A DNA stretch of 64,000 bases from Apostichopus japonicus (lineage: Eukaryota; Echinodermata; Holothuroidea; Aspidochirotida; Stichopodidae), in NCBI RefSeq assembly GCF_037975245.1, contig NC_092574.1, forward strand, positions 10,501,213-10,565,212. Reading direction: 5' to 3'. The notes under the pieces were generated by a model. It was given only the letters and a program-made list of their open reading frames with translations, was not told the DNA's origin and searched no databases. This document shows, piece after piece, positions 17,101 to 64,000 of the stretch; position 1 is the stretch's first letter; each line of letters begins with the position of its first letter. Both the position numbers and the translations under genes were made by a program.

Positions 17101-18709
17101 GCTAACTCCGATACATGGTCTGAGGCATACAGTAGCTAAAGTACAGTACTCAGTAGCCTACTTTCACTTTCAACTGCTTTTGTAGGCCTAGCCTAAATGC
17201 TTATCTTAACGTGAATCCAATTGGTTATTGATAAGAATACGCCGCTAGGCGTGACATACTGTATGTAACAAAGCCATATTATGCCAAGACTAAGTAATTT
17301 CAGGAAGAGATATTTCTGAAGATTTAGTCCTAGCATAGTCACTTAGCCTAGTCCAAATATAAATAATGTTTAGTTTAGACCTTATCAGTAAGCTAAGCTA
17401 CAGTAGGCCATGGCTAAGTCTTTAGCAAAATAGGCTTGGGCCTATACTATACCCTAGGCCCTAAGCAAGAGAAGCAGCAGTTAACATTGCCAAAAAAAAC
17501 TGCTGTTGTGCAATGCCAATAGAAAGTACTTCTGTGATTGGCAAGAAATTGAACATGGTTTCTGATTTTGATCTGCATGTATTAAACTAATGATTTGCCT
17601 AAGTCAGTTAAAGAATAATTAATAAGATCAATCTGCTGATCAAAGGTGGAAGTCAAGGCCTAAGTACTAAAGTAGTAAGAAAACAAGGATAAATCATATT
17701 GAGACTGAAATTAACAAGGAAATATCAAGGATATATAGTTTTTCTCTTACCATAATTAAAAGTATATATTTGTTCCCTGGAACTGAAACCTACTGTAATT
17801 TTAACCATGAAATCATAGAAGTGTTTAATTTCTCTAGTCATGTAGCCTAGTGCATTTGGCCCAAAGTGCATTCCCAAAATGGCCGCACTAAATAATGGTG
17901 TTTTCATATTGATGAAGAAGTTGATCCCATTAACCCTGTATGTCACCTTTATGTCAGTCATTTTGTCAAGATGATTAAATAAAGATGTATTTTTTCTGGT
18001 TTACATGTAACATTGACAATTTTGTGAATTGTTTATTAAAGGCATTTGATCACCGTTTTTTTTACAGTAACTAACTCTAAAATTTTAACCTTAATATAGA
18101 ACTGTAGATTTATTTCCATATCCACTGTAGATTGAATTTTCAGGAAATGTGTTTCATCTTTTCTGTTTGATAACACAAATATTGCATACATATTTCTTCA
18201 CTGTTTCACTCAGATTTTGATCAAAAAGGAATGAAAATGAAATTTTAATGTTAAAAACCAAAACTACTGTACAATCATATTTCAGTGATGACAAGCTTCC
18301 TAATTTAAAATTTAATTTGAGATACAGTACCGTCATTCCTGCAAGAATTCTATTGTATTTAAGAAAACATGTTTGATCCTAGTTTTTTCATGAATGAGAT
18401 GAAAAGTAATGGACCTGAAAAAAGTTATACTTTTATATTAATTAGTGTGCCTTGCCCGAGTTGCTTAAATTACAGAAACTGATACTACAACAGTAGACTA
18501 CTACAAACCTCACTAGAAACTATAGCACTATCCAGTCGTGGTGTTGCATGTTGCTTGTCGGTTGTTTCCCTGTTTTTGAGTGTTCAACTTACATTTGGGA
18601 ATCTCTTACAATTGTTTCCTGATATAAATATGTATACACATGTGTGTACATCCAAATGTGCAGGACAGGACTGTGTTTATCACAGAGTACTTAACATGAA
18701 CTGTCATGA
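13119..18709. other. Non-coding; includes a TA array and a CpG transition
   Basis: No supportable gene. A TA array lies at about 14010-14129. CpG falls from about 15 in 480 bp (16021-16500) to 1 in 480 bp (17521-18000) by hand count, and TACTGTA/TACAGTA words become frequent from about 17 kb. A fragment near 14785 (CAGTGGCGTGCGC) resembles a hAT-type end without a partner. Confidence 0.45.
14010..14129. repeat. TA-rich microsatellite
   Basis: Interrupted TA repeat with one longer pure block at the right end. Confidence 0.9.
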
Positions 18710-18717
18710 GTAGTATA

Positions 18718-19802
18718 CAAGGGCGGCGGAAGCAGTTTTAATCTGGGGGGGCACCAACGTCGAAGGGCACTTTGCAGAAATTCGATTGGACTGATGCAGC
18801 CTGATATTTAGTACCCTTTATAACTCTTATTGTATTATCTTATTTACATCACTCCATCAACGCCCCCCCCCCCCCCCCCCCAAGGAAACAATGCATACTA
18901 GCACTGCAATATCTCACGTGCAAATTGGGAAACAAGGAACAAGTTTTCTTTCGAGACAAAATGAGGTGAAATCATTATAAAGTCCAAGTCCCTGCACACG
19001 TACGCGATCGATACATGCATGAAAGCAAATGAAATATGTCAAAATACGAAAGGATGGGGTAGGTTATGGGATATTAAAACTATAGGCTACTCATTATTCA
19101 TAGTATGCTATAAATGGCTTCTGCTTATTACAAAGTCACAATGTAATATAGCAATGCATTTTTGGAAATGTATTAGGATTTTTTTGGCAAATTAAATATG
19201 CATAATGGCACTCACCAGAATGTTAGAAGCCTTGTGGTAGTAAACATAGGCGTAGGAGGCGGGAGGGGGGGGGGGGCTGCAGCCCCCCAACTCAAAATTT
19301 TTGTGAAAATTCGGGCAATATGCTGAGAATTTTTCGGGCACCTCCTGAAGGAAAAATAATTTGCTATGTGTTTTTCAATGGTTAAACTGATATTATTCTC
19401 AACATTATTATTGTAACGACTTTCCCAATAATTCTAACCAATATGGAAGGTTAATAACATGGCAAATGATTGTATGTTATTGGCATGCGATGTAATAACC
19501 TTTGCATGCCTATATGATATGCACATTAACATTTTTGACGCGCGCGGAGCGCGCGAAAAATTTTGGTGATATTTTTCGGGCAAGTCGTTACAGCCTCCCC
19601 CCCCCCCCCAAATCAAATTGGGCTCCTACGCTTATGGTAGTAAACATTTAAAACTTCCCGAAATATTTCATTCGACGTGGGTTTCGCTTTGTAAACTCTT
19701 TTTTTATTTAGAAATTTTTATTTAGAAAAAGGGCACATTTTTAACCTGAGGAAAAGTGGGGGGGCACGTGCCCCCTGTGCCCCCCCGGTTCCGCCGCCCT
19801 TG
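18718..19802. mobile_element. hAT-like element (1,085 bp) carrying a nested second element
   Basis: Inverted ends CAAGGGCGGCGGAA (left) and TTCCGCCGCCCTTG (right) are perfect over 14 bases. Direct 8-bp duplications GTAGTATA flank the element at 18710-18717 and 19803-19810. Removing the nested insert (392 bp) and one 8-bp duplication leaves about 685 bp. No transposase reading frame was recognised, so it is probably non-autonomous. Runs of G near the left end mirror runs of C and G near the right end. Confidence 0.92.
19245..19636. mobile_element. Nested hAT-like MITE (392 bp)
   Basis: It lies inside the 18718-19802 element. Inverted ends are CATAGGCGTAGGAG and, from the right, CATAAGCGTAGGAG, with 8-bp duplications GTAGTAAA at 19237-19244 and 19637-19644. 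It resembles the 12746-13110 element at its ends (shared GGCGTAGGA), so the two probably belong to related families. Confidence 0.92.
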
Positions 19803-19810
19803 GTAGTATA

Positions 19811-22800
19811 TCACTGCATGTATTGTGTATGTAACACTTGTGAAGCTTTGGAAGGAAGAGGTGATCAGCATTGACATGTATGTAAGTGTGTCAATGGACT
19901 GGGGGGGGGGGGGTTGGGGATGCAGTGATAATATGTTAACAGTTTGGGGGCCAGGTACAGTACAATAGATGGGAATGTGTAAGTAATAGTCTAGACTGAT
20001 CAGCAGTACTGTAAGTTCTATAAATACCCCAAACCTGGCAGAGAATGTTTGTTATATTCATGCCTTGTAGCAGCAAATTTATTTGGTAGGAGTGCATTTC
20101 AACTACTTTACATAGTGGTATGTAACATATTTCAAGCACAGTTCATACTGTCATTGTTGACATGGAGTGTAACAAGCAGAAAACAAAGACCCCCCCCCAA
20201 AAAAAAAAAAATCAAGTATTACTGTACGTACTTGCTACATCACACTTGTTATTTCATGACTTGGTTGAACATTGTAAATGCACAACCCGGAACAGCATGT
20301 AACTTTGTAAGTCACACTCTACAGTGTGTACACTAATAGAGGTACTCGATCGTAGCTCACATCAACACTACTGGTGAGCTCTAATCATCTATGGTCATCT
20401 ATGTAAATACTGCGTAAACACAGACTCATTATAAACATACAAAATGTTTCCTGTCTTGTAAACTTGCATGGATTTGTAAGCAACTCTGATATACTGTATG
20501 CACTCTTACAGTAATGATTCCCAGATGATGCGAGACATTCTGGATGTTCATGATACAAAGACCCTTGACCAGTCGTTTTGGAGAGATTTTGATCATTATT
20601 TAAAATGTGCAAAGCATCTTAATTCGTACAAAGAAAAAATCATATATACCTACCAACATAACCATTGGTATTGTAGCATCATTTAAGGTTTTGCTGGAAG
20701 AGTAGGTCAAAGGTCGTCCACACCGTACAGTAAGATACTGTAGATCATTGTCCTTGAAAGAACATTGTATGACAATGTTCTCCTCTCACAGGTCTGTACA
20801 GTAGGTTAATCATCACATGTAAATAATGCTAGGTTATGTACCTAAATTCTATGCAGATAGCTTATGTTATGTACTGTAGATCACACTCATGGGAAATAAT
20901 TCTGTTTTCCTCCTGTTTTGTAGGCTTATATTTTCAGCTAGTTTAAACTACAGCATGTAGTATGTACTGTATGTTACATTTGTCATACATGTATGAGAAG
21001 TGGCACCATATAGTATAAACACCACTATGTCCATAAGGATGCAAAGCCATCATCCTAGTCTCACTGTTAAAAGCTAACATTTTAGAAGACGTCGAAGCTA
21101 GTCATGTATCAGTGTTTATTTTATCACAATAGCAACATTTGTGTTATTGACATGTTTGGCTCCCCCCCCTTCTCTCCCTTTCAGTGACCACCACTGCTAA
21201 TGCATGCACTACATCAAAACGATTATTGCCTGGGGTCAGTCGCCATCTTAACAAAACAGCAAAATTTTACATGGCTCTCATTGCATTTAAATGACACTGG
21301 GTGTTGTGCATAAACATGTCTCTGTATAGTACTTTATAGTGCCCCTGTGGTATTTTGGTTCATTAACCTATTTAGATGTGTCACATGCAATGTGATTGGT
21401 GTTTCAGATCAATCTCATGCTAGTACAGTAGGCCAACATTGGTGAAGTTCTCACCAAATATTCGGAACGAGGCTGAATTGCAGGAAAAAACGAATATTGA
21501 CATATAATTTAATGTGTATACGTGTACAGTCAGTGTGATATTGCAAGTTTTTGAGTTCCAAACGAAAACAACAACATGAAGGACTGCACTTTACACTTCA
21601 TCGGGGAAGCAAGCAATGATGAACTGATCATCTTCGTTTTAATATTGAATACTGTATATATATGTTGTGTCCTTAAAACCACATAGTACTTTTAACTATC
21701 CCTTTAAATCATGCTGTAGTAGTAAACACATCAATGTTCCCTACAGGTACATCTTGAGTGGTCAAACTTATGTACAGTCTCAGCAGTTCTACCTTCTGCG
21801 TGTGCAGAAAGAAGAAAAAACTAATCAGGCAAAAAAAAAGTCCATTTCAACAAACTTCAAGCATTTGCCTACGGCCATAAGAAGAAAAGGCCTCTCTCAG
21901 TGTAGTTTTTTTTTTCGATTCAGCCAATTACCAGTTTCACATCGTCTAATTTTCATGAACTACTACATTGTCATGCGAACTGCCAAATGTGAAACACAGC
22001 AATTTAATATGCAATGCTTATGTACTTTCAGTTTGTATTCTGCTCTTTAAAGTATAACAGTACGCATGAACAGCTAACATGAAAGCAATCCTGCCTGATT
22101 CACTCTGGAACAGAGGTCAATGGTGCATATTGTACAATAAGGTCATTCCAATGTATACAATAGGGTCATATATAATAGGGTCATTCCATATCAAATCACT
22201 AGATTTAGAATATGTTTGGAATGGTTTGACATAGATTCTAAAAAGTACCAAATTTATTGTGTGCTTGGAACACCATGAATTAAGGATATTTTGAAACTTT
22301 CAGTTGCATTGGCAATTGGCATTGCTTCACACTTGGCCTATTTATTACACTTTGAAATTCTGTAATTGAATATTGTACCTCAAGGCCATTCAATTCAATA
22401 CTGTGCAGATTTCCATATCATACAAATAAATAATATTTACACTATTTCTATGGGATAGAATCTATGGGCTTCTGTAATAGGAAGGTAGTAGGATGTTTAA
22501 TAACTGCCACGGGTAGGCCTTCGGTGAAGTTCAACAGTTCCTTTTCACAAGTTGTTTGATAAGATTTGTCTTCAAAACATTTCAAAAGCCTAGCTGCACA
22601 CACTATGGACAGCACTTTCTCACAAACGGTTCAACAAACCTTTCCTCAATTGCGTTGGACTGTTGACAGCATCGCGCTTGAAAGTGTCACTTGGTTGAAA
22701 AGTCATAATACGATGACACTTGACGATTGTGTTCACTGGAAGGGAGTCAAACACTTCCTGTAGGTATATATGCTATTGACAAGTTCAGGCACAGTTCGTG

Positions 22801-24073
22801 TTACATGTCGACCTGGACTAGCAGAGTTTAAAGGAGCAGTTGCCATACACATTGTTATATAACAATTATAAACTCAAAACACAAGTATTTAAAGTGACAA
22901 AGTTCTCATATGTCATATCTCTTGGTTGATTAACTGTGAAAATTTGTTAGTTAAACTGTTTGTGAAGATTGGGAGGAAGACCAAATACTGTAGGTCAGAT
23001 TCTGTACTAACATGCACTAGATGCTGTATACCGAAAGTGTTAAAAGTTAGTATACTGTACATGTACAGCCGGTAAGCACAGTTATTTGCATAGGTCTGCT
23101 AATTTGCTCAGAAAAATGCTATTCAAAATTGGCCAAGCTGCTACTCAAGTGAAAAGGTATTAGATGCATGCTTCTGTAAACAGACTCAAAAGCAGCTCCA
23201 CTATACATACAGTACTAAGAGGAGAACAAGTATTGGTGCTTTGGAAGGTTATAAATGAAGCCACACATGGTTTTTATTTAAAGTATATGGCAGAAATTTG
23301 TTATTGAATTTGATGTTCATATATATCAATGCTGTTCATTAACAGTAGAAGTAACAATACAATGGCCCTTGTCATTGTAGTCACTTATTACCTGCAACTC
23401 TACACAGAGACCTCCCTTCTGTAACTGCTGTCATGACTTCTGGACATATCATACTGTATTCTGTGTAACTACTCACATGGAAGTTCCTAGTTCCACGGTT
23501 TTAATTATTTCATTTCATTTATTTGTTTTATCACAACTGAATAAGTATATTTCAAAAGTACAGTATGTACTGTAAGGATGTACATTAAAAGACACACTAT
23601 ACAGCACATTGCAGAAGAAAGTGATCTGTAAAACATATTTTTGTAGTTGTCATTATCATAACCTGTATGACGCAGTAAAAACAAAAAAATGTATACATAA
23701 ATAGAAAAAATATAAAGCAAGAAAACAACCTTTATGTGCAGTACTAACATAAATAAGAAATATGTGAAATTAGTAACTTCTAAGATAACAATTTTTTTAA
23801 TGATTTAATATATGTATAGTACTGTTTCGTTTACACATGGCTACTCCGGAAGAAACTGGTTGGGCATGATTGTACATTCTAGTACTTTATGTGTTTCTAG
23901 CCACTAGCACCAAGGATCTTGCTTTCGAGCCACTCAATCCACACTGTACCTGGACCGTACAGCTTGTATCAAATTCATTACTTAATGTATGACGTGAAAT
24001 AATAGACTGTAGAGCAGGAGAAGGAATGAGCTCACAGAACATAAAAACAACGTACAAATGACTGAGGAAGCTT
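19811..24073. other. Non-coding, CpG-poor
   Basis: No exon recognised. Rich in TACTGTA/TACAGTA words and low in CpG (2 in 22081-22560). A few G- or C-runs occur (near 19900 and 20191). It may be the 5' non-coding intron of the downstream gene; this is inference. Confidence 0.4.
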
Positions 24074-24445
24074 TTAAAGGCATTGAAGACTCGCCCCAAA
24101 CCGTGTGCGGCCATCTGAAAAAGTTAACTTTCCGTTGCTTGCAAGTGATGTTTTTTTTGTGTCGCTACAAAATGCAGACAGTAATGAAACGTGATACCTT
24201 GTTATCTTTAGCTGGACCTGAGATGTCTATCGCTGTATCGTTTGTATACTGTGCTGTGGCTATTGACTGCAGCTGTATGTACTGACTGTCCACTAGTGTC
24301 TAATTACGGACGGTAGCAAGCTGTACTGTATGTGTATTTTCTTGGATCGATGGTGGTGTCTAACACTTCTGTTACACCTCATTCGAATTAGGTCAGATTA
24401 CCGGCATTAGACGTTTCTTTTTGCGCGAGTCTTCACACCCTGTAA
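24074..24445. mobile_element. MITE with TTAA-like ends, copy 1
   Basis: It begins TTAAAGGCATTGAAGACTCG. The right end, inverted, reads TTACAGGGTGTGAAGACTCG, so the terminal inverted repeat is about 20 bp with a shared TGAAGACTCG core. A second copy at 60714 is about 90% alike by eye over 345 bp. TTAA at the left, and a degenerate TGTAA at the right, suggest a piggyBac- or Kolobok-type target site. No coding capacity. Confidence 0.75.
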
Positions 24446-26980
24446 GGAAGTCCCCCTGGAAAATGCCAATGACACTTTCAGCACACAAATACACGTACAG
24501 TATGTCAACAAAATATTTAGGAAATTAGAAACTTTTCCTATTTAGGGATAATTTTTTCCCCCTCTTTTTTCTGTTATAAAAACAGTTGACCTGTACTCCA
24601 TATTGTAGCAAAAGGTCTTTATTTATTACATTTCTTCCTGTGACTGTTCATTAACTTTGTGAACTTCATCTTCGTATCAATATCTTATCTTTCTTTGTAT
24701 GTGGTATCATTACATTTCCCACATTGTATCGATTGTAAAAGTATTAAATTCTTCCACTCATGGAATCTGATCTGAATAAAATTTGTCACAAGCTTTTGTT
24801 TCTGGTGATGATTGATGCAACTTTTCCATCAGGCTTGTTTAATGTGTTATCCTTTAAACTTTTAGCATGCAACCGACATACTGTATATTAATGGTGTCCA
24901 AGTCTATCTTGTAGTGGTGGCCCATACTGTACCTGTCCCTTGGGATGTTGCAGAGTCAGTTTGCCGAGTCTTATGGTGGAAACAGTATGTTTAATGGACG
25001 TGACAGTTACGGCATGTGATAATAACCCTTACTTTACAGTAGCTGCACTTATATTTTACTGTAATGTCCTTAAGTTACTGCTGTTCGCTATGGTTACACA
25101 ATTTGCCCAAGTACTGTACTGAAGTTTGGGTGAATGTTGTAAACTCTGTTTATATGATTCAGGTACAGTATAAACACTGGTATCACAAATTGAAAGAGTC
25201 TAGTATTAAGCAGGCTTCGACAGATATGCCAAGTGCCACCAACTGGCGCCATTTAGTAGAATTAATTAGTAGAATGTTGGCTTAAGATGGTTAGTAGCAT
25301 GGCTGTTAGTGCCACAGTACCTTTAGACACACAAGCACAGTATATTAGCTACGGTGATCAATACCAATTACAAACCTGTTTGCATTCAGTCTCTAATGGT
25401 CTAATCAATTTGTATTTGCAATACTTACAGTATATACTCATTATGTAGTACATTATCACACTTGTCACAATGATGTAAGTACTTTCTTGTCAAAATTTTG
25501 GCCTATTCGCACGCAGAGGTTGAGGGAAAGCAAAAGAAATCTAACCAAAACAAAGGTGTCCCGTTCATTAATTGGACGCATGCTTTCATCTCGAACAAAA
25601 CATTTCTATAACAAATAACGGGACAGCGGACACTTTTGTTTTGGTTTGAATTCAATGTTCGCTCGATCTCCGTCAATGGGCCAACAAAATTTGATGGGGA
25701 AAAAATGTCAACCGTGGCAATCGGTGGCATGCCATACATGTACTGAAATGGAAGTGTAGGGTTGTCAATTCAAAGTAGAACGTTGTCCTTAAAATACATG
25801 TATGCATGTTCATGTGGAGTATTTGACCAACTTGTTTTTGCTGGTCTCTTCATAGCATTGAAGGATTTCAAGTTTACTATGCTATAGTACTATATCATCG
25901 TTAGTATCATTGTACACTATTACATTTGATCTTGCTAGGATCTTGCTCTGTTGTGTAAGGAAGTGTAGATAACCTACTGTAGCTGCATATACGTAGATCC
26001 TGTTTGGACAAAGAAATCTGAAAATCAACCAGCATCTTTTGCCATGGCCGTATACTGTTTCTTTGCAGTATATACTAACTTTAAAGCAGCTCTGCATTTT
26101 GTCAGTACTTAAATTTGACCAAATGTTATGTATTGTGTAGGTACACAAAATGCAGTACAATCCCAATTGATTCCAGCTAAGCAAGAAAAACATTGGTTGA
26201 AACTTGTTATTTTTACCCCATTCATTGAAATGAAACGTCTCTAGTCAAACTACTGTATAAATGAGACTTCATTATTGTGGGATTGTTGTAACCAAAGCAT
26301 CGTCGTTGTCGTCCTTATAAAAAAAAAAAAACATTCTTCCACTAAAGTCAACTCAGAAAGCTACTTTAATGAAGGCAAGGCAAGACTGCTTTGACATGTA
26401 AGCTAAAACCTGTGATCTATTCAAACTGACTCATTTATTTGCAAAATATACCATTTTAAAGAGATCGTGCATACATGCATAAAATATATTTAGGTCATCA
26501 GAGAAAGAAGAAGGAACATTTGGTCACATTGGTGTACTGTACAGTAGCTATCCCTTGATTTGGATTTGCAAGGAAGGTACAGCACTGAGAGATGCCCAGG
26601 GCACCGACAGCAAGACAAGAAAGGGCATGGTGGCAACTTTTTTCTTCGGCTGTATTTTTCAGGGGCATTTCGTCAAACATCGAGAGCATGACAGCTTTTT
26701 ACCGTTGGTTATGTCAAGCCCTGCAGGCTGTACATCATGTAGTGTTAACCTATTCTGAACTTCTAAAAAGCTATTATGTCTGATCCCTCTATAAAGTTAA
26801 TATGTATGTATTGAAAGTTCTGGATATCAGTGTATACACTGAATACTGTACAGTAATAACTGTGTGTGTACAGTACAGTATACATTATCCATACAGCATT
26901 TGGAAACTTTTGTCACATTTAAGATTGTTTCCCACATACAGATACCCTAATGACTTCTTTCTTGTGTGTTTCACTTTCAG
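24446..26980. other. Non-coding, nothing recognised
   Basis: CpG-poor sequence with many TACTGTA/TACAGTA words. No supportable exon. Confidence 0.4.
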
Positions 26981-27464
26981 ATTAGCAAGAGAATTGAAGA
27001 AGCCAAAATATAGAACAATAAAGAGAAAGAGAGAGAGGAACAATTAATTGATAAAGACACTCGGGAATTAGACTGGACGGTCGTATACACTATCATGCTG
27101 ACGTAGTCACTCAGACAAAGTCACCTAAAAAACTCTGCTTTTACACAGTCATAAGAAGGTGAATGACAACGTACAGCATGCAGTGAAAGAGAGTCGAACA
27201 GATGCTGCTGATCTTGCAAACTACGTCTGTACGTCAGAAGAAATAAACACACCCGTCGTTCCCCTTTAATATTATATTAGTTGCACATGCAGGCAAAAAC
27301 ACTCACACTGTCATTGTATGTGATTATTAGACCTGTGGAACATTGCAATACACGGTTCAACAGTTCTGCTGATATTGCAGCCAAGAGGTGGTGGGTGAGA
27401 TCGAAGAAGGAAAACTCTTATCATGCCATTTTGGAATAGGAGGTGGTAGCGGTGAGGGGATAAA
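26981..27464 (+). promoter_or_regulatory. Candidate 5' UTR / promoter region of the FRMPD4-like gene
   Basis: The stretch just upstream of the start codon differs from its CpG-poor surroundings: 27061-27260 has about 10 CpG in 200 bp by hand count. A good acceptor-like site (pyrimidine tract then CTTTCAG) ends at 26980, so 26981 onward could be an untranslated exon spliced to a more distant first exon. Alternatively the CpG-rich patch could itself be an unmethylated promoter. No convincing TATA box or initiator was identified. Both readings are inference. Confidence 0.35.
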
Positions 27465-63046
<35,582 letters not shown>

Positions 63047-64000
63047 GTAAGTTATCAAGTGTATTTTTATCATTAAGTCTTGAAAGTTGTCGAGAACAAA
63101 GTTAAAAAGGAACCCTTTATTTCCATTAAAGCTGAAACATTGGATTGGATTGGATTTTCAGAGATTTGGAGTACTTTACTTAAAAGGCAGATAAGGGGTG
63201 GGGGGGAGGGGTGAGAGATAAGTATCTACCCTCAATACAAATTGAAACCTTCCCTCTAACATCTTTTTCTTCAAATTGATTAGAATATGGTCATTTTAAG
63301 GACATCCGTTTTAGCCAGATGTCTCACCCTTGTAAGGAAAAGGATCACAGTGATGGATTGTGAGATCTCTGCCGAATGACAAATATTCTTAAAAAGCTTT
63401 ATTTCTTTCCATTTATGTTTGCTATTTACTTGAAATGAGATTCAATTTGTTATATGCTGCCATTGTGTTCCTGTTTGAGGCTTTGCGTGAAAACACAACT
63501 TTACATAAGAAATAGGATATCTTTTTTGAATGAACTGATTTTATGACAAAAAGAGATTTAGAAAGTTCCAGCCCTGCTTTCATGGTGAAGTTCACACGTA
63601 TGCAATATATATAATAAGATATATATGTATAAACTGACATATATGATGTTGATAGGTACAGTCACAAATGTTACAGATTATATTAAAACCGCATGAAAGA
63701 ATGAGACTTTCAAATGTTGCCAGAAAAAAAATCACACCATTTTTAAATTTAATTTTTAAATTTTTTAATTTTTTTTTTAAAAATAATCAACTGGTGTATA
63801 TGTCCCCTTAATAGCAGAAGTTGGAAAATGGCCGAACTTCAAGTCAAACTCCCAAGTTTGTATTCGCTGTAGTTTTGTCAAGTATGGAACGGTTCGGGCA
63901 ACATCATAATGAGTAACGTTGTCAGTCACCATATGGTACCAGATGAGTTGAAATAACTTCCAGGATTTTGTTTGTGCAATGTGTTAAGGAAATCGTTTCT
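63047..64000 (+). other. Intron 9, start only
   Basis: Phase-2 intron. A G run lies near 63198 and an A/T-only stretch near 63740-63785. No following exon was seen before the window ends. Confidence 0.8.

Noticed and set aside
23512-23545. Shared AT-rich words with 31668-31700 as copies of one retroelement tail
   Set aside because: Similarity is about 30 bp and low in complexity, too little to assign a family.

Overview
This window looks like animal nuclear DNA. It is AT-rich and intron-rich, with long TA microsatellites, frequent short poly-G or poly-C runs and many small DNA transposons. I see no prokaryotic operons, CRISPR arrays or viral genes. The one gene I can support is a divergent orthologue of the vertebrate scaffold protein FRMPD4 (Preso). 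Its divergence and the repeat style suggest a marine invertebrate, possibly an echinoderm such as a sea cucumber. That placement is inference.

Layout. From 1 to about 27,000 there is no supportable protein-coding gene. This part holds TA arrays, a duplicated module (7,928-8,315), a sequence starting with the 5' end of U2 snRNA (9,430-9,601, minus strand), a hAT-like element (12,746-13,110), a nested pair of hAT-like elements (18,718-19,802) and a TTAA-type MITE (24,074-24,445). CpG frequency falls sharply near 17.0-17.5 kb, as expected where a methylated transcribed region begins.

From 27,465 to beyond 64,000, on the plus strand, lies the 5' part of the FRMPD4-like gene. I joined nine coding exons whose reading frames match across every splice junction, giving 378 complete codons. 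They encode two tandem WW domains, a PDZ domain, and the F1 lobe plus start of the F2 lobe of a FERM domain. The rest of the FERM domain and the C-terminal region lie downstream of the window. The two WW domains are cut by an intron at the same position and phase, and the second has lost its second tryptophan.

The introns carry most of the remaining structure: a 3.3-kb hAT-like element with another hAT-like element inside it (44,918-48,212), a 1.07-kb inverted-repeat element rich in a CACGAWGGC-like word (38,961-40,029), a tRNA-derived SINE (49,164-49,455), a higher-order minisatellite (52,264-52,947), a 15-bp minisatellite (43,833-44,200) and a second, truncated copy of the TTAA-type MITE (60,714-61,065). 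I found no new multi-gene system. The most unusual items are the tandem WW arrangement, the U2-headed sequence and the nested transposons with intact target duplications.
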